Positions 38,700 to 48,728 of a stretch of 64,000 nucleotides of DNA are shown piece by piece; positions within the stretch are counted from its first letter, which is position 1; every line of letters starts with the position of its first letter. The notes under the pieces are model-generated. The model worked only from the letters and a program-made list of their open reading frames with translations, did no database searches and was not told the origin of the DNA. The DNA lies in the NCBI GenBank assembly GCA_005223185.1, contig NJBN01000013.1, positions 1 through 64,000 of the forward strand. The letters are read 5' to 3'. This stretch comes from a candidate division LCP-89 bacterium B3_LCP (lineage in GTDB: Bacteria; Electryoneota; B3-LCP). A program made the translations under genes and the position numbers.

Positions 38700-38996
38700 C
38701 AGGAAAACGGTATTTACCTCTATGAAATCGCCATTCTCTTGTCCTCAAGTCCGGAAGTGGTTTATGCTATCGGAACTCATCCCGGTGAAACCATCAGCCT
38801 ATGTATGGAATTCGGCGGCATGGATCGAGAGCAAATGAAAAATATGATTAACCGTTCTGAGATGGGAGGAGGCAGGGGAGGTAGAGGCAGCATGGGTGGC
38901 GGTATGGGCGGCAAGCGAGGGGGAAGTATGCACCCCCTAATGCCCGGAATGGAGAAAGTCGAGGCGTGGATCAGCATCGATCTGGGAGAGAAATAA
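38700..38996 (+). pseudogene. Possible 5'-truncated gene (Gly/Met-rich C-terminus)
   Basis: Coherent reading ENGIYLYEIAILLSSSPEVVYAIGTHPGETISLCMEFGGMDREQ..VEAWISIDLGEK; upstream part of ORF 38580..38996 reads through repeat DNA. Confidence 0.35.
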
Positions 38997-39035
38997 CTTA
39001 TAGATTGGGTTGACTCCGCCTCTGTTCTCTGTTCT

Positions 39036-42000
39036 CTATTTCACCAGTATCATTTTTTTCACATCAGTGAAGTTACCAGCATGAATGCGGTAGAAGTACA
39101 AGCTGGAAGATAGTTGTGATGCGTTGAAAATGACCTCATGGTAGCCAGCCATCCTGAAGCCGTCAATGACTGTTGCGACTTTTCTGCCTGCCAGATTGTA
39201 GATGGTCAGATTTACCTGCGATGCTACCGGCAACCCGAAGCGGATAGTGGTTTGAGGGTTGAAGGGATTGGGGTAGTTCTGTCCAAGGGAATAGGACGTT
39301 GGAGTGGTGGTTTCCATTGTCGCAATTTCCACGAAAGATTCACCGGAGTTTGACCATCCTGTCAGACTCTCAGAGTCGTTCGAGCCCAGTTTAACGAAGG
39401 TGAAACTGTCATGGGAAGTATCTGTTTCTGCTGTTGAGTAGGCATTATAGGTGTATATACCAGCTGGTGTACCTGTTGGTACGATCTGCATCCTCTCACG
39501 ACTGATAGTAACCTCGCTACCGACTTCGATATTCACCGGCCCTAACGTAGGCCTCGAAGTACTCCCATTTGGAAGGGTAACATCACACCAAGTGTGAGCA
39601 TTCAAGGGTAATATTGCTATGTTGGTAACCTGAATGTTATAACTGAAATGTCCACCTTCAGAGGGAATTTCAATGGGTACATTGAACGGCGTCAAGAGAA
39701 TGCGCAATGGCATACTCTGATCATAAAAGAAAGCTCCCATATCAGCTGTGGTGCTGTCAGGATCATTGTATACAGGATCGAGGTCTCCTGCGTCTATACA
39801 GGGAGAGCTCCACTGCAGGCGGTAGTCATTTTGAGCCGCATAAACGAACAGCGGATCGAGGCAGATGTTGTAATACACATCGCAGGAATCGCCTTTCGCA
39901 TTAACTGTAACCAACTCACCCAAACCCGCCGGAACCTGACCCCCATAATTGCGATTCTGATTATTGTAACAATCTCCATAATTAACACTGACATCGGGGC
40001 AATTCTCGAAATATATACCGCCAGCGCCTCCGTTATTAGCTGCAACAATTGTATTCAATATAGTTGGATTGCAGTATTCTATGTTAATTCCACTGCCACA
40101 ATCGCCTGCCGAATTCATGCTGACGGTGCAGTTCAGGATTAATGGGTCGGAATCTTCTTCACAGTGAATTCCACCGCCCTCACTATCGATCCACATTGTA
40201 GCTGAATTTCTGCTGATAGTACAGTTTTGTATGATCGGACTAGCTCCATTCTTCAGGCAGATCCCGCCACCATAATCACCTGCTGAATTTCCACTGACTG
40301 TACAGTTCTTAACATTCGGTGTGGAGTACCAACAGTAAATCCCACCACCTTTATATTGCGCCGAATTTTCCATGATATAGCAGTTTTCAATACTCGGACT
40401 GGCGCTGCTGAAATATATTCCTCCACCATTATTAGCCGTATTTCCATAGATGGTACAATATTGCATGGAGAAATTAGTGGAGCTATTTTTAAACGTCATC
40501 CCACCACCAAACTCAGCCGAATTGCCGCTGATGGTACAGAAGCTGATATTCGGGCTGGAGTTATCATGACTGATAATCCCACCGCCGAGATTGTTAGCCG
40601 AATTGTCAATGATAGTGCAGTTTCTAATGTCGGGACTTGAGTTACTGCAGGAAATTCCGCCGCCGCTGAATACGACCCAATTCTCGCTGATTGTGCAATT
40701 TTCAATTATGCCGTTAGAGAACTCCTCAAATCTCAATCCACCCCCCAAAGCCCAGGTAGAATTGCGACTGATGGTGCAGTTTCTAATAATAGGGTTGGAA
40801 TGAACGCAGCAAACTCCGCCGCCATTGTTGTCATCCCCAGCTGATACTATATTCCCAATGATGGTACAGTTTTCGATGATCGCGTCGGAATTTACACAGT
40901 AAGTGCCACCTCCCGTGCTATCTGCCATGTTCCCACTCATTGAAGTGGTCTTGATAATCGGATTTGATTGGTTGCAGCAGAGGGCACCACCACCATTTTC
41001 TGCTGAACAGCTGTCTATCACGCAGTTCTCTATATTTGGATTCGAATTGTAACAATAAATACCACCCCCATCTAAGTCAGCCGAATTATTCCTTATGGTA
41101 CAATGATGTATAATCGGATTTGAGTTGTAGCAGTAAATTCCTCCACCTGACTGATCTTGATCGGCACCTGTGGCGTTCCCATTCTGTATGGCACAGTAAG
41201 CCAGATGACTGCTGTCAGGAGCGTCAATAAACCGGATGCCATGCCAACCGACGGATGTATCAGGAGCAGTGAAAGTTATCGAGTCGGTTTCAGTCCCAAT
41301 CGCTTCGAGAAAACCATTCACAATGAGCTTGAAATGCCCAACAAAGCCCACTTCTACACCAGGTTCGATAATCAGCGTTTCGCCTTCTGGTACCGTTATC
41401 TCACCGGTAATCCAGTAAGGCGAGCTGGCAGCCTCCCAGGTCCCCGTAACCGCACCGCTTTCTATGATAGTACCACCTTCCAATCCTTCGCCTAATAGCA
41501 TTAACGGCCAGTTCTCGCTACTGTTGACAATAGTCAGCGTGTCTTCGTGGACAGTGATCGAAGAAGGTGAAAAAGTTACCGTCACAACTAAGCTGTCACC
41601 CTGGAGAAGCAGGCTGTCCGCCGGATCGAAATCAGTGTAGAAACAGTCGTTGCTGGGGACGAAATCGTATAGTATCAGGGTGCTGTCACTTGTGTTAGTG
41701 ATCGATAATGATATCTCGGCTGGATTACCCATGTTAACCATGCCGAAATCCAGATAAGTGGGGCTGGTTTGGAAGTTGTGATGATAATAGGAAACACCCA
41801 TGTCAGACCTTGTGCTATCGGGATCGTGGTACACTGGATCAGGATTTCCCGCATCTATACATGGTGAACCGCATAGCAAGTTGAAATCACCACCAGCGGC
41901 ATCGACGAACATGGGATCGATGTCGATGTTTCCGGTTCCCTCGTAGCCATATTGCACGTCACAGTAAGTCACTTGAGGATAACCGGTGATTTGATTGCTG

Positions 42001-43028
42001 TCATTGTTCCAAAGAATACAGTTCACAGCGGATGTGCTATAGGCGTTAACAGCACAATAAATCGCGCCTCCAGAAAAGTTCACAGAATTTCTGCTAATAA
42101 CGCAGTTGACTATTTCAGGGCTGGCATTATAGCAGCCAATCCCGCCACCGTGCCAGGCTGAATTATCGCTGATAGTACAATGGCTTATAATTGGATCGGC
42201 AAAAACGATGCAATAGATCCCACCACCATGTTCGGCCGAATTCCCACTGATTGTACAGTGGCTGATAGTCGGGCTGGAATTGTTTCTGCAGAAGATCCCC
42301 CCGCCGTTATCATTTGTCCAATTCCCACTGATAGTGCAGTAACTGATATCCATATTAGACCTATAACAGAAAATTCCTCCGCCACCTTTTTCATAACCTA
42401 AAGAAGAATTTCCGCTGATGGTGCAGTTTTTAACCGTTGCATCAGACAGATCGCAGTAAATCCCACCACCGAACACCTCTGCCGAATTTTCGCTTACATT
42501 GCAGTTGTCTATGATAGGGCTGGAATAATACCAACAGTGTATCCCGCCTCCAAACAGAGCTGAATTCCTGCGGACGGTACAATGGGTAATTTCAGGGCTG
42601 GAATTGTAGCAATAAATTCCTCCGCCATATGGATCGGTCGCCCATTCATCGGCTCGTCCATACTCTATGATGCAGAACGATAAGTAGCTGGGATAGTAGG
42701 CATCTATGAAGCGGATGCCGCGCCAGCGTTCGATGGTATCTGCCACGGTGAAGTGGATCGAATCGCTCTGAGTTCCAATTGCTTCCAGAATTCCACTGAC
42801 GGTAATTGCATAGTGCCCCTGAAAGATGACCTCGACACCAGGTTCAATAACCAATGGATTTGGTTCACCTAACTCTCCGGGAATAGTAATATCACCCCAA
42901 ATCAGGTATGGAGAACCGGCAAGATCCCACGTACCGCCTACTTCACCGCCGTATATATTTGTTTGTGCAGTTACAGTCACGACCGTCAGTGCTCCGCAGA
43001 GAAAAGCAATAAAGATCTTTCTGCACAT
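39036..43028 (-). CDS. Giant right-handed parallel beta-helix protein with ASH/Ig-like insert, accessory domain and CTD
   Basis: 1330 aa; many GGGIYCYNSSPEI.NCTISGNSA coils; two N-term-like GTWDLAGSPYLIWGDITIP..EPGVEVIFQGHY modules; CTD NYPNPFNPQTTIRFGLP..KKMILVK. Confidence 0.92.
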   Translation of the reverse strand: MCRKIFIAFLCGALTVVTVTAQTNIYGGEVGGTWDLAGSPYLIWGDITIPGELGEPNPLVIEPGVEVIFQGHYAITVSGILEAIGTQSDSIHFTVADTIERWRGIRFIDAYYPSYLSFCIIEYGRADEWATDPYGGGIYCYNSSPEITHCTVRRNSALFGGGIHCWYYSSPIIDNCNVSENSAEVFGGGIYCDLSDATVKNCTISGNSSLGYEKGGGGIFCYRSNMDISYCTISGNWTNDNGGGIFCRNNSSPTISHCTISGNSAEHGGGIYCIVFADPIISHCTISDNSAWHGGGIGCYNASPEIVNCVISRNSVNFSGGAIYCAVNAYSTSAVNCILWNNDSNQITGYPQVTYCDVQYGYEGTGNIDIDPMFVDAAGGDFNLLCGSPCIDAGNPDPVYHDPDSTRSDMGVSYYHHNFQTSPTYLDFGMVNMGNPAEISLSITNTSDSTLILYDFVPSNDCFYTDFDPADSLLLQGDSLVVTVTFSPSSITVHEDTLTIVNSSENWPLMLLGEGLEGGTIIESGAVTGTWEAASSPYWITGEITVPEGETLIIEPGVEVGFVGHFKLIVNGFLEAIGTETDSITFTAPDTSVGWHGIRFIDAPDSSHLAYCAIQNGNATGADQDQSGGGIYCYNSNPIIHHCTIRNNSADLDGGGIYCYNSNPNIENCVIDSCSAENGGGALCCNQSNPIIKTTSMSGNMADSTGGGTYCVNSDAIIENCTIIGNIVSAGDDNNGGGVCCVHSNPIIRNCTISRNSTWALGGGLRFEEFSNGIIENCTISENWVVFSGGGISCSNSSPDIRNCTIIDNSANNLGGGIISHDNSSPNISFCTISGNSAEFGGGMTFKNSSTNFSMQYCTIYGNTANNGGGIYFSSASPSIENCYIMENSAQYKGGGIYCWYSTPNVKNCTVSGNSAGDYGGGICLKNGASPIIQNCTISRNSATMWIDSEGGGIHCEEDSDPLILNCTVSMNSAGDCGSGINIEYCNPTILNTIVAANNGGAGGIYFENCPDVSVNYGDCYNNQNRNYGGQVPAGLGELVTVNAKGDSCDVYYNICLDPLFVYAAQNDYRLQWSSPCIDAGDLDPVYNDPDSTTADMGAFFYDQSMPLRILLTPFNVPIEIPSEGGHFSYNIQVTNIAILPLNAHTWCDVTLPNGSTSRPTLGPVNIEVGSEVTISRERMQIVPTGTPAGIYTYNAYSTAETDTSHDSFTFVKLGSNDSESLTGWSNSGESFVEIATMETTTPTSYSLGQNYPNPFNPQTTIRFGLPVASQVNLTIYNLAGRKVATVIDGFRMAGYHEVIFNASQLSSSLYFYRIHAGNFTDVKKMILVK

Positions 43029-43055
43029 ATCCGCTCCCTGTTAGTTGAAAATGGT

Positions 43056-45089
43056 TTACTTCATTAAAACCATCTGCCCTGATGCTGTGAACTCACCTGC
43101 TTCCAGCTTATACAGGTAGATCCCAGAGGCAATGTTCGATCCATCGAACGCCACTTCATGCACTCCAGCATCTCGCCATCCGTTGACTAATTCTGTTACC
43201 AGTCGACCGGGAATGTCGTATACATTCAGGCTCACCAGACTTGCATCTTGCAATTTAAATCTGAGAACTGTCGTGGGATTGAATGGGTTGGGATAAACCG
43301 AGATTTCAACTTCGGCAGGAATTGAGACTTCAGCCACGATTCCACCAGCAACAGCGATACCGCTGTTGATCACTGTTATAGCATCAAGGTCCATGCCTGC
43401 CAGGGGGAAGTTGGGGCTGGAACCGGACGCATCGGTGATTTTGAGATACCGGGTAGAAGTCACACCCGCTGTGCTTAAGTCAAATGAGGCTGTGCCGGTA
43501 GCCTCGCCGATGAGGGTATTCTGGTTATAGGCGTCGCCGGAGTAAACTCGGTATGTTTCGGGACCGGGATCGCGGGGGTGATCCCATTCAGTGACCGTAA
43601 AATCATTGCCGTTACCGTCAACGATTTCATGACCCTCACCCATATCCAGGACGATGAAGCCGCCCGAACCTATCGAACAAGGCAGATCGTCCGGCGCTCC
43701 TAAAGCCCAGGCTGGATAGGTTATGGTATTGTAGGCGTTGTTGGGATCTTCCTGGTTCACAGATGTCACCATGAAGGCATATTCGCCACCAGAGGGCGTG
43801 AGCTCGACATCAAATTCCCCGGGCACACCAAATTCGACAACCACACCCGTCACAGTTTCTGGTTGATAACCGTTAGCCCATACAGTTAGATCATAAGTAC
43901 CAGGCAGCATCATGCGGTGAAAATCCCCTAAAGATGGGTCTGTGTAAGCAGGTATGGGATTACCTTCAATCCATACTGCCGCCCACAGTGGATCCCCCGA
44001 TTGAGCATCCGTTACCATGCCATGTAGCCCTTCTCCCGCTAACTCACAGAAATTGTTCATCCCTGCTTGATTTCTTTCGTAGGTATATTGAACCTGCGAA
44101 GACCAGTTATTGGTCTCCACGGTATAGCAGAGAGCTCCATGACTACCGTAAACGTAATCCAAAACTTCGCCATGGGTTTCGTAATCCGACCAGGAATTAA
44201 CCAGTGCGTAGGATGCTGCATCGGAATATCGTTCTCCCACCCGGACGATGAGATTGTTATCAGGAGCAGTATTGGGACTGAATCCCCACTGGTAAAAGAG
44301 AACGTCTCCGGAACAGTGGACGGTTGTCGATAGAGTAATGTTATTCTCCATGCAGAATTCTCGCACAACCCGGCTTTCCACCTGCGAGAACGGATACCAA
44401 CTGCTGCCCCAGCCGTCCCACTGGTAGCCGTAATCGCGATTTAGATCGATCCCATTGGCGTTATTGCGAGTACCTAGTTCATGACCATCGGGATTAATCA
44501 TGGGAATACACCAGATTTCATTGTTGTCTATGTACTCCGTAATCGCAGGGTTAGTGCCGTAATTGTGGCACAGGTAAAGCGCGTGAAGATAGGGCACTTC
44601 CGCTGCTGTAAATTCATTTCCATGGATACCGCCCCAGAAGACCACTTCAGGTTCATCTTCTTCGATAAGCGGGTTGGCGGAAATTTTCAGAGCGAAAAGT
44701 TCGCGGTTCTGCACGGAATAACCCAGGACTTCCAACAGGGTAATATCCGGGTAGTTGGCAGCCAGATCGTAGAAACCGTCTCGCATCTCTTGGTATGTAT
44801 GCCAATCATCTGTACCGGGTTTATGGCCAATCCCAAGTTCATCCAGCAGGTAGTTGTCAGAAACTGGTTTCACTTCAAATCCGTTATTCCTTAGCACTTC
44901 AATTTCGTCAAGAGATAACTCAGCTATGAAATCTCCTTCAAAACGGCCGTGGTGAACTGTGGTTTTCATTGCTACTAAAACGTCCCGAGCCCCAACGGGA
45001 ACTTGATAGTATCCAGTATCATCTGCAAACGCAGAAATTGATACCATGATTGCACAGATTGTAATTAACAGCAGTTTAGTTGTCTTCAT
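43056..45089 (-). CDS. M14 family zinc carboxypeptidase with CTD
   Basis: TYQEMRDGFYDLAANYPDITLLEVLGYSVQNRELFALKIS..WGGIHGNEFTAAEVPYLHALYLCHNYG..IPMINPDGHELGTRNNANGIDLNRDYGYQW. Confidence 0.93.
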   Translation of the reverse strand: MKTTKLLLITICAIMVSISAFADDTGYYQVPVGARDVLVAMKTTVHHGRFEGDFIAELSLDEIEVLRNNGFEVKPVSDNYLLDELGIGHKPGTDDWHTYQEMRDGFYDLAANYPDITLLEVLGYSVQNRELFALKISANPLIEEDEPEVVFWGGIHGNEFTAAEVPYLHALYLCHNYGTNPAITEYIDNNEIWCIPMINPDGHELGTRNNANGIDLNRDYGYQWDGWGSSWYPFSQVESRVVREFCMENNITLSTTVHCSGDVLFYQWGFSPNTAPDNNLIVRVGERYSDAASYALVNSWSDYETHGEVLDYVYGSHGALCYTVETNNWSSQVQYTYERNQAGMNNFCELAGEGLHGMVTDAQSGDPLWAAVWIEGNPIPAYTDPSLGDFHRMMLPGTYDLTVWANGYQPETVTGVVVEFGVPGEFDVELTPSGGEYAFMVTSVNQEDPNNAYNTITYPAWALGAPDDLPCSIGSGGFIVLDMGEGHEIVDGNGNDFTVTEWDHPRDPGPETYRVYSGDAYNQNTLIGEATGTASFDLSTAGVTSTRYLKITDASGSSPNFPLAGMDLDAITVINSGIAVAGGIVAEVSIPAEVEISVYPNPFNPTTVLRFKLQDASLVSLNVYDIPGRLVTELVNGWRDAGVHEVAFDGSNIASGIYLYKLEAGEFTASGQMVLMK

Positions 45090-45627
45090 GGTAACCTCAA
45101 GTTAAAAGAAGTGGCTTGATTGATATAATATAGTCAAAAATATTGATGAAATCAAGTACTTTTTTCAGGAGGGTAAATTTTAAAGGAAGACGAGGCTAGA
45201 CCACATGCTCTAAAAAAGTGGGAGCCACTTTTAAGCAGTAAGATCATTACTGTCATTTGGAAATACGATTGGAAAGCGGCAATTTACTGAGAAACAATGA
45301 CTCAGAACTCTATCAAAGTCATTATTTATTATAAACTATGGTGTATTATTCTATGTAGTGACCTTTGGGTTAAAAATCCCAATGCAATTGGATCTTTTAC
45401 CAAAATCACTTCTTGGCTTTCCGACCAGATTGTCATGGGTGTTTTGAGGAAGCGATTCATCAACCTGGCTCATACATACTTCCCATGCTTTCAGGAACTG
45501 GAAACGGTTTGTCGGCATTTTTGATTAATGTCGGGTATCAGTATGGGATAAAACCATTGAATGGGCAAAAGCCGGTTTATTTTTACTTGATCCTAAACGT
45601 CTGAGAGGTTAAATTCAAATTGATAAG

Positions 45628-46857
45628 TTGGGCGATTACAGAAGATGGGTAAGGACACACAATAATATTGTGAAAGCCGACATGCCGAATCCAGTTAAAG
45701 TTCTTCATGTGACGACATCTCTTTCCCGCAATGGTGGGATAGAGGAAACCCTTCGCGTTCTCTGCAAGCGGCTGCAGGGCTATGAATTCCAGTTTGCTAT
45801 CTGTTCCGTCCTGGGTTCTTCTAAAAGTGTCTTGGACGATTTCAGAGACACAGACATCCCTCTCTTCTTCGGGAAGTATCGAGGATCCGTTATCGATATT
45901 CGAACCACAATGTGGGTACGGAAAGTTGCCAAAGAATTCGGAGCCAATATCATCCATACACATAACAACAAGGGAAACTACCACGGCAGGTTGGCTGCGA
46001 AACTGGCAGGAAACATCCCTTCCGTAACTACCCATCACGACATGGGAGATATCCGATTCTCAAAGACATTCCAAGCAGACAAACGACCGCAGGGCAAGTT
46101 TGATGATCAAGGTCAAGAGCTTCACGACTGGATTGCCACTTTCGTTTGGCCCTTTTTAAACGTCAACATGGATTGTTTGAATAGTAGAGTGATCTGTGTT
46201 TCGAATGCAGTACGCAATATTCATACGCCTGATCCGAACGATGAACGCTTCAAAATTGTTTACGCACCCTATGATGAAACCATTTTCAATGCTCCACGTC
46301 AGGTGACAGAAAAGGAAACAATTACCATAGGAACTGTCGGAAGACTGGTCCCTCAGAAAGGATATCCATACCTGCTGGAGGCTTTTAAAGAACTGCGGAC
46401 TTCTGTTGAACATATACGATTGAGGATCACCGGTGAAGGTCTTTTCAGACCACACCTCGAAGAGCTAATAAGGAAAAACAACCTGGAAGAAAAAGTAACT
46501 CTTTGTGGCGAGCATCCTCATGATGCTGCGCTTTACGATGGGATCGATATATACGTACAGCCTTCGGTCTCGGAGGGATGTTCTATAACTCTCCTGGAAG
46601 CTATGGGGATGGGGCTTCCGGTCGTAGCAAGCGACCTGGATGGACCGAGAGAAATAGTGCTAAATAATGAGACAGGAGTCCTTGTTCCACCCAAAGATTC
46701 TTCTGCGTTGAGCGATGCAATACTAGGATTGATAAGGAATCCGGTAAGAGCCGCAAAGCTCGGGAAAGCTGCCCAGGAACGAGCTCGCAGGGAATTTTCT
46801 TCAGAAGCATTTGCTGCCAGAATGGCTGATATTTACAGGGAAGTTATACTTAAATGA
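45628..46857 (+). CDS. Glycosyltransferase family 4 (true start possibly 45682)
   Basis: VKVLHVTTSLSRNGGIEETLRVL..TIGTVGRLVPQKGYPYLLEAFKEL..VQPSVSEGCSITLLEAMGMGLPVVASDLDGPREIV. Confidence 0.92.
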   Translation: MGDYRRWVRTHNNIVKADMPNPVKVLHVTTSLSRNGGIEETLRVLCKRLQGYEFQFAICSVLGSSKSVLDDFRDTDIPLFFGKYRGSVIDIRTTMWVRKVAKEFGANIIHTHNNKGNYHGRLAAKLAGNIPSVTTHHDMGDIRFSKTFQADKRPQGKFDDQGQELHDWIATFVWPFLNVNMDCLNSRVICVSNAVRNIHTPDPNDERFKIVYAPYDETIFNAPRQVTEKETITIGTVGRLVPQKGYPYLLEAFKELRTSVEHIRLRITGEGLFRPHLEELIRKNNLEEKVTLCGEHPHDAALYDGIDIYVQPSVSEGCSITLLEAMGMGLPVVASDLDGPREIVLNNETGVLVPPKDSSALSDAILGLIRNPVRAAKLGKAAQERARREFSSEAFAARMADIYREVILK

Positions 46858-48728
46858 AATACAGATATTCCGTTCTCATACTTAAAGATTCAAACTACCA
46901 GTCAGAGCGGCCCTGCCGGCGAACGGATAGGCATCCAATCCTACCAGGAAGTCGTCTGAAGAACTATGTCGAATTTGTAACCGGGCTCGGGATTCCTTTT
47001 GAAATTGTTGATGTGAATGAGTTTAACCTAAGTAATATTCTTGACGATAATCTGGTTAGATGCACATCAGTCATTATTGCTTGTCCCATTGGACGGCTCT
47101 CTGCTGAACAGCAGGAATGGCTCAAGGATTGTTCATTCAGATATGGTGTTTCTCTGATAGCAGATTCATTTCTATTCTCAAAGCGACCATTCCTGGAACC
47201 CTTCGGTATTAAAAAATGTCGTACTACTTCATTTTCTATGCAGAAAATCTGTTCAAATGATGGCGGCGTTTTGTACAAGGTGCGACCGTATCCCTTCTCA
47301 TCAAAGGGAGCTGATTTCGGTTATCGTCCCATCTTGCGCTTACTGATGCAGAGTTGGTTTTCACGTAGGTTATCGAAAAAACAAGAGGCTCACAGTTTAG
47401 CCTCATTCCGCAATGGAATACCGGCAGTTGTATGTTACCAATTTGGAGAGGCGACAAATTATTTTCTCAATTTTCAACCCGGTCGAATTTTTCACAATGG
47501 AAATCGTTTTCACCAGTTCTTTAAGAATATCCTGACCAATCATTCCCGATGTCCGTCCGTTTCAATTCAGTATGAACGAGGGGTCTGTCTGCGCATGGAT
47601 GATCCCGGGGCCTCTGAGCGAGTTCATTTGAAAGGATTCAATGATGGAGTCATCTCTCGTGAATTATGGAATGAACTGATTCAACTCCTGGAAGGAGAGA
47701 ATGCAAAACTCAGTGTAGCATATGTTGCTGAATGGGTCGATGACGGTGATCCGCGGCGTGGGACACTGATCTATCGCGGCACCCCCGTGTGGGAGCGTAT
47801 TCCTGGAAAGCACTATACCTCCAGGGAAGTGACCTATCATGTCTGGGAGCCTGATAGACATCATGATTATGCTTCACAATATGAAGCTATGCGGGCGGGT
47901 GTTAACAAAGGCGTGATCTCAATTCTTTCTCACGGACTGACTCATCTTTCTGTTGACATCAAAGGGTGGCTTAACTCCCAGGATCAATACACAAACATGG
48001 AGTGGTATCGTGAATTCTGTGAGATGGTCTCTGACGAGAATGTAGAGCGCGGAATCCTGATCCAGCATCTGGAAAAGAGTGTTGAAGAAATTAGACAGGC
48101 ATTCGGGGTCAATACACAAATTGTCGTTCCATCTGCACATATGCGTACAGAAGATACACCAGGATTGGCTCGAGAGGCTGGTTTTAAAATACTATCGAGC
48201 AAGGAAACTAACCTATTGTGGGATCATGCCATGATCAGTAATAGAAAGTTGGGCGCATTCTATCCTGAGGAGTTTAAGGAAGCCGCCGCGCTGTCCAATG
48301 CCGGATATCCGATTCTGTTCGTCTTTCATGACTATGACGTGTACCGTAAGGGTGCTTTCTGGTTAAAAGAGCAGGTTATAAAGCTTCAGAACGAAGGTGT
48401 GAAGACGTTTCTCGCTATGGAAGAATGGGGAGCACTGCTGATGGCTCGAATGGATGTGATTTTGAACGAGAATGATCTTCTGGTAAAAATCGACTTTACG
48501 TCCTCCCTTGACGTGGGGAATTTTAAAGGAATGATCCCCTTGCACATAGAGGCTGTTGTGTCCGAGATCAGGACAGCGGATGGAGCCACTATACCCATTA
48601 CATCGACGGGTGATTCGTGGACTCGCACGCAGGTTCCTTATTCCTATGTCACAAATGGAAGATTGAGCCTGATTGCGGAATTGAATCAGGATATCGATAA
48701 AAATCGAGAAGGATTACATGGCGCATAA
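46854..48728 (+). CDS. Polysaccharide-deacetylase-like (NodB-fold) protein
   Basis: CLRMDDPGAS, SHGLTH, PSAHMRTEDTPGLAREAGFKIL; 4-bp overlap with upstream GT. Confidence 0.65.
   Translation: MKYRYSVLILKDSNYQSERPCRRTDRHPILPGSRLKNYVEFVTGLGIPFEIVDVNEFNLSNILDDNLVRCTSVIIACPIGRLSAEQQEWLKDCSFRYGVSLIADSFLFSKRPFLEPFGIKKCRTTSFSMQKICSNDGGVLYKVRPYPFSSKGADFGYRPILRLLMQSWFSRRLSKKQEAHSLASFRNGIPAVVCYQFGEATNYFLNFQPGRIFHNGNRFHQFFKNILTNHSRCPSVSIQYERGVCLRMDDPGASERVHLKGFNDGVISRELWNELIQLLEGENAKLSVAYVAEWVDDGDPRRGTLIYRGTPVWERIPGKHYTSREVTYHVWEPDRHHDYASQYEAMRAGVNKGVISILSHGLTHLSVDIKGWLNSQDQYTNMEWYREFCEMVSDENVERGILIQHLEKSVEEIRQAFGVNTQIVVPSAHMRTEDTPGLAREAGFKILSSKETNLLWDHAMISNRKLGAFYPEEFKEAAALSNAGYPILFVFHDYDVYRKGAFWLKEQVIKLQNEGVKTFLAMEEWGALLMARMDVILNENDLLVKIDFTSSLDVGNFKGMIPLHIEAVVSEIRTADGATIPITSTGDSWTRTQVPYSYVTNGRLSLIAELNQDIDKNREGLHGA

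Noticed and set aside
39036-43028. Regular repeats resembling a CRISPR array or tandem repeat DNA
   Set aside because: Repeats are coding (beta-helix coils, GGGIYC..NCTISGNSA) with variable length and no identical direct repeats or uniform spacers.
45297-45604. ORFs 45297..45524 and 45413..45604
   Set aside because: Short overlapping frames in low-complexity intergenic DNA, no recognisable motif.
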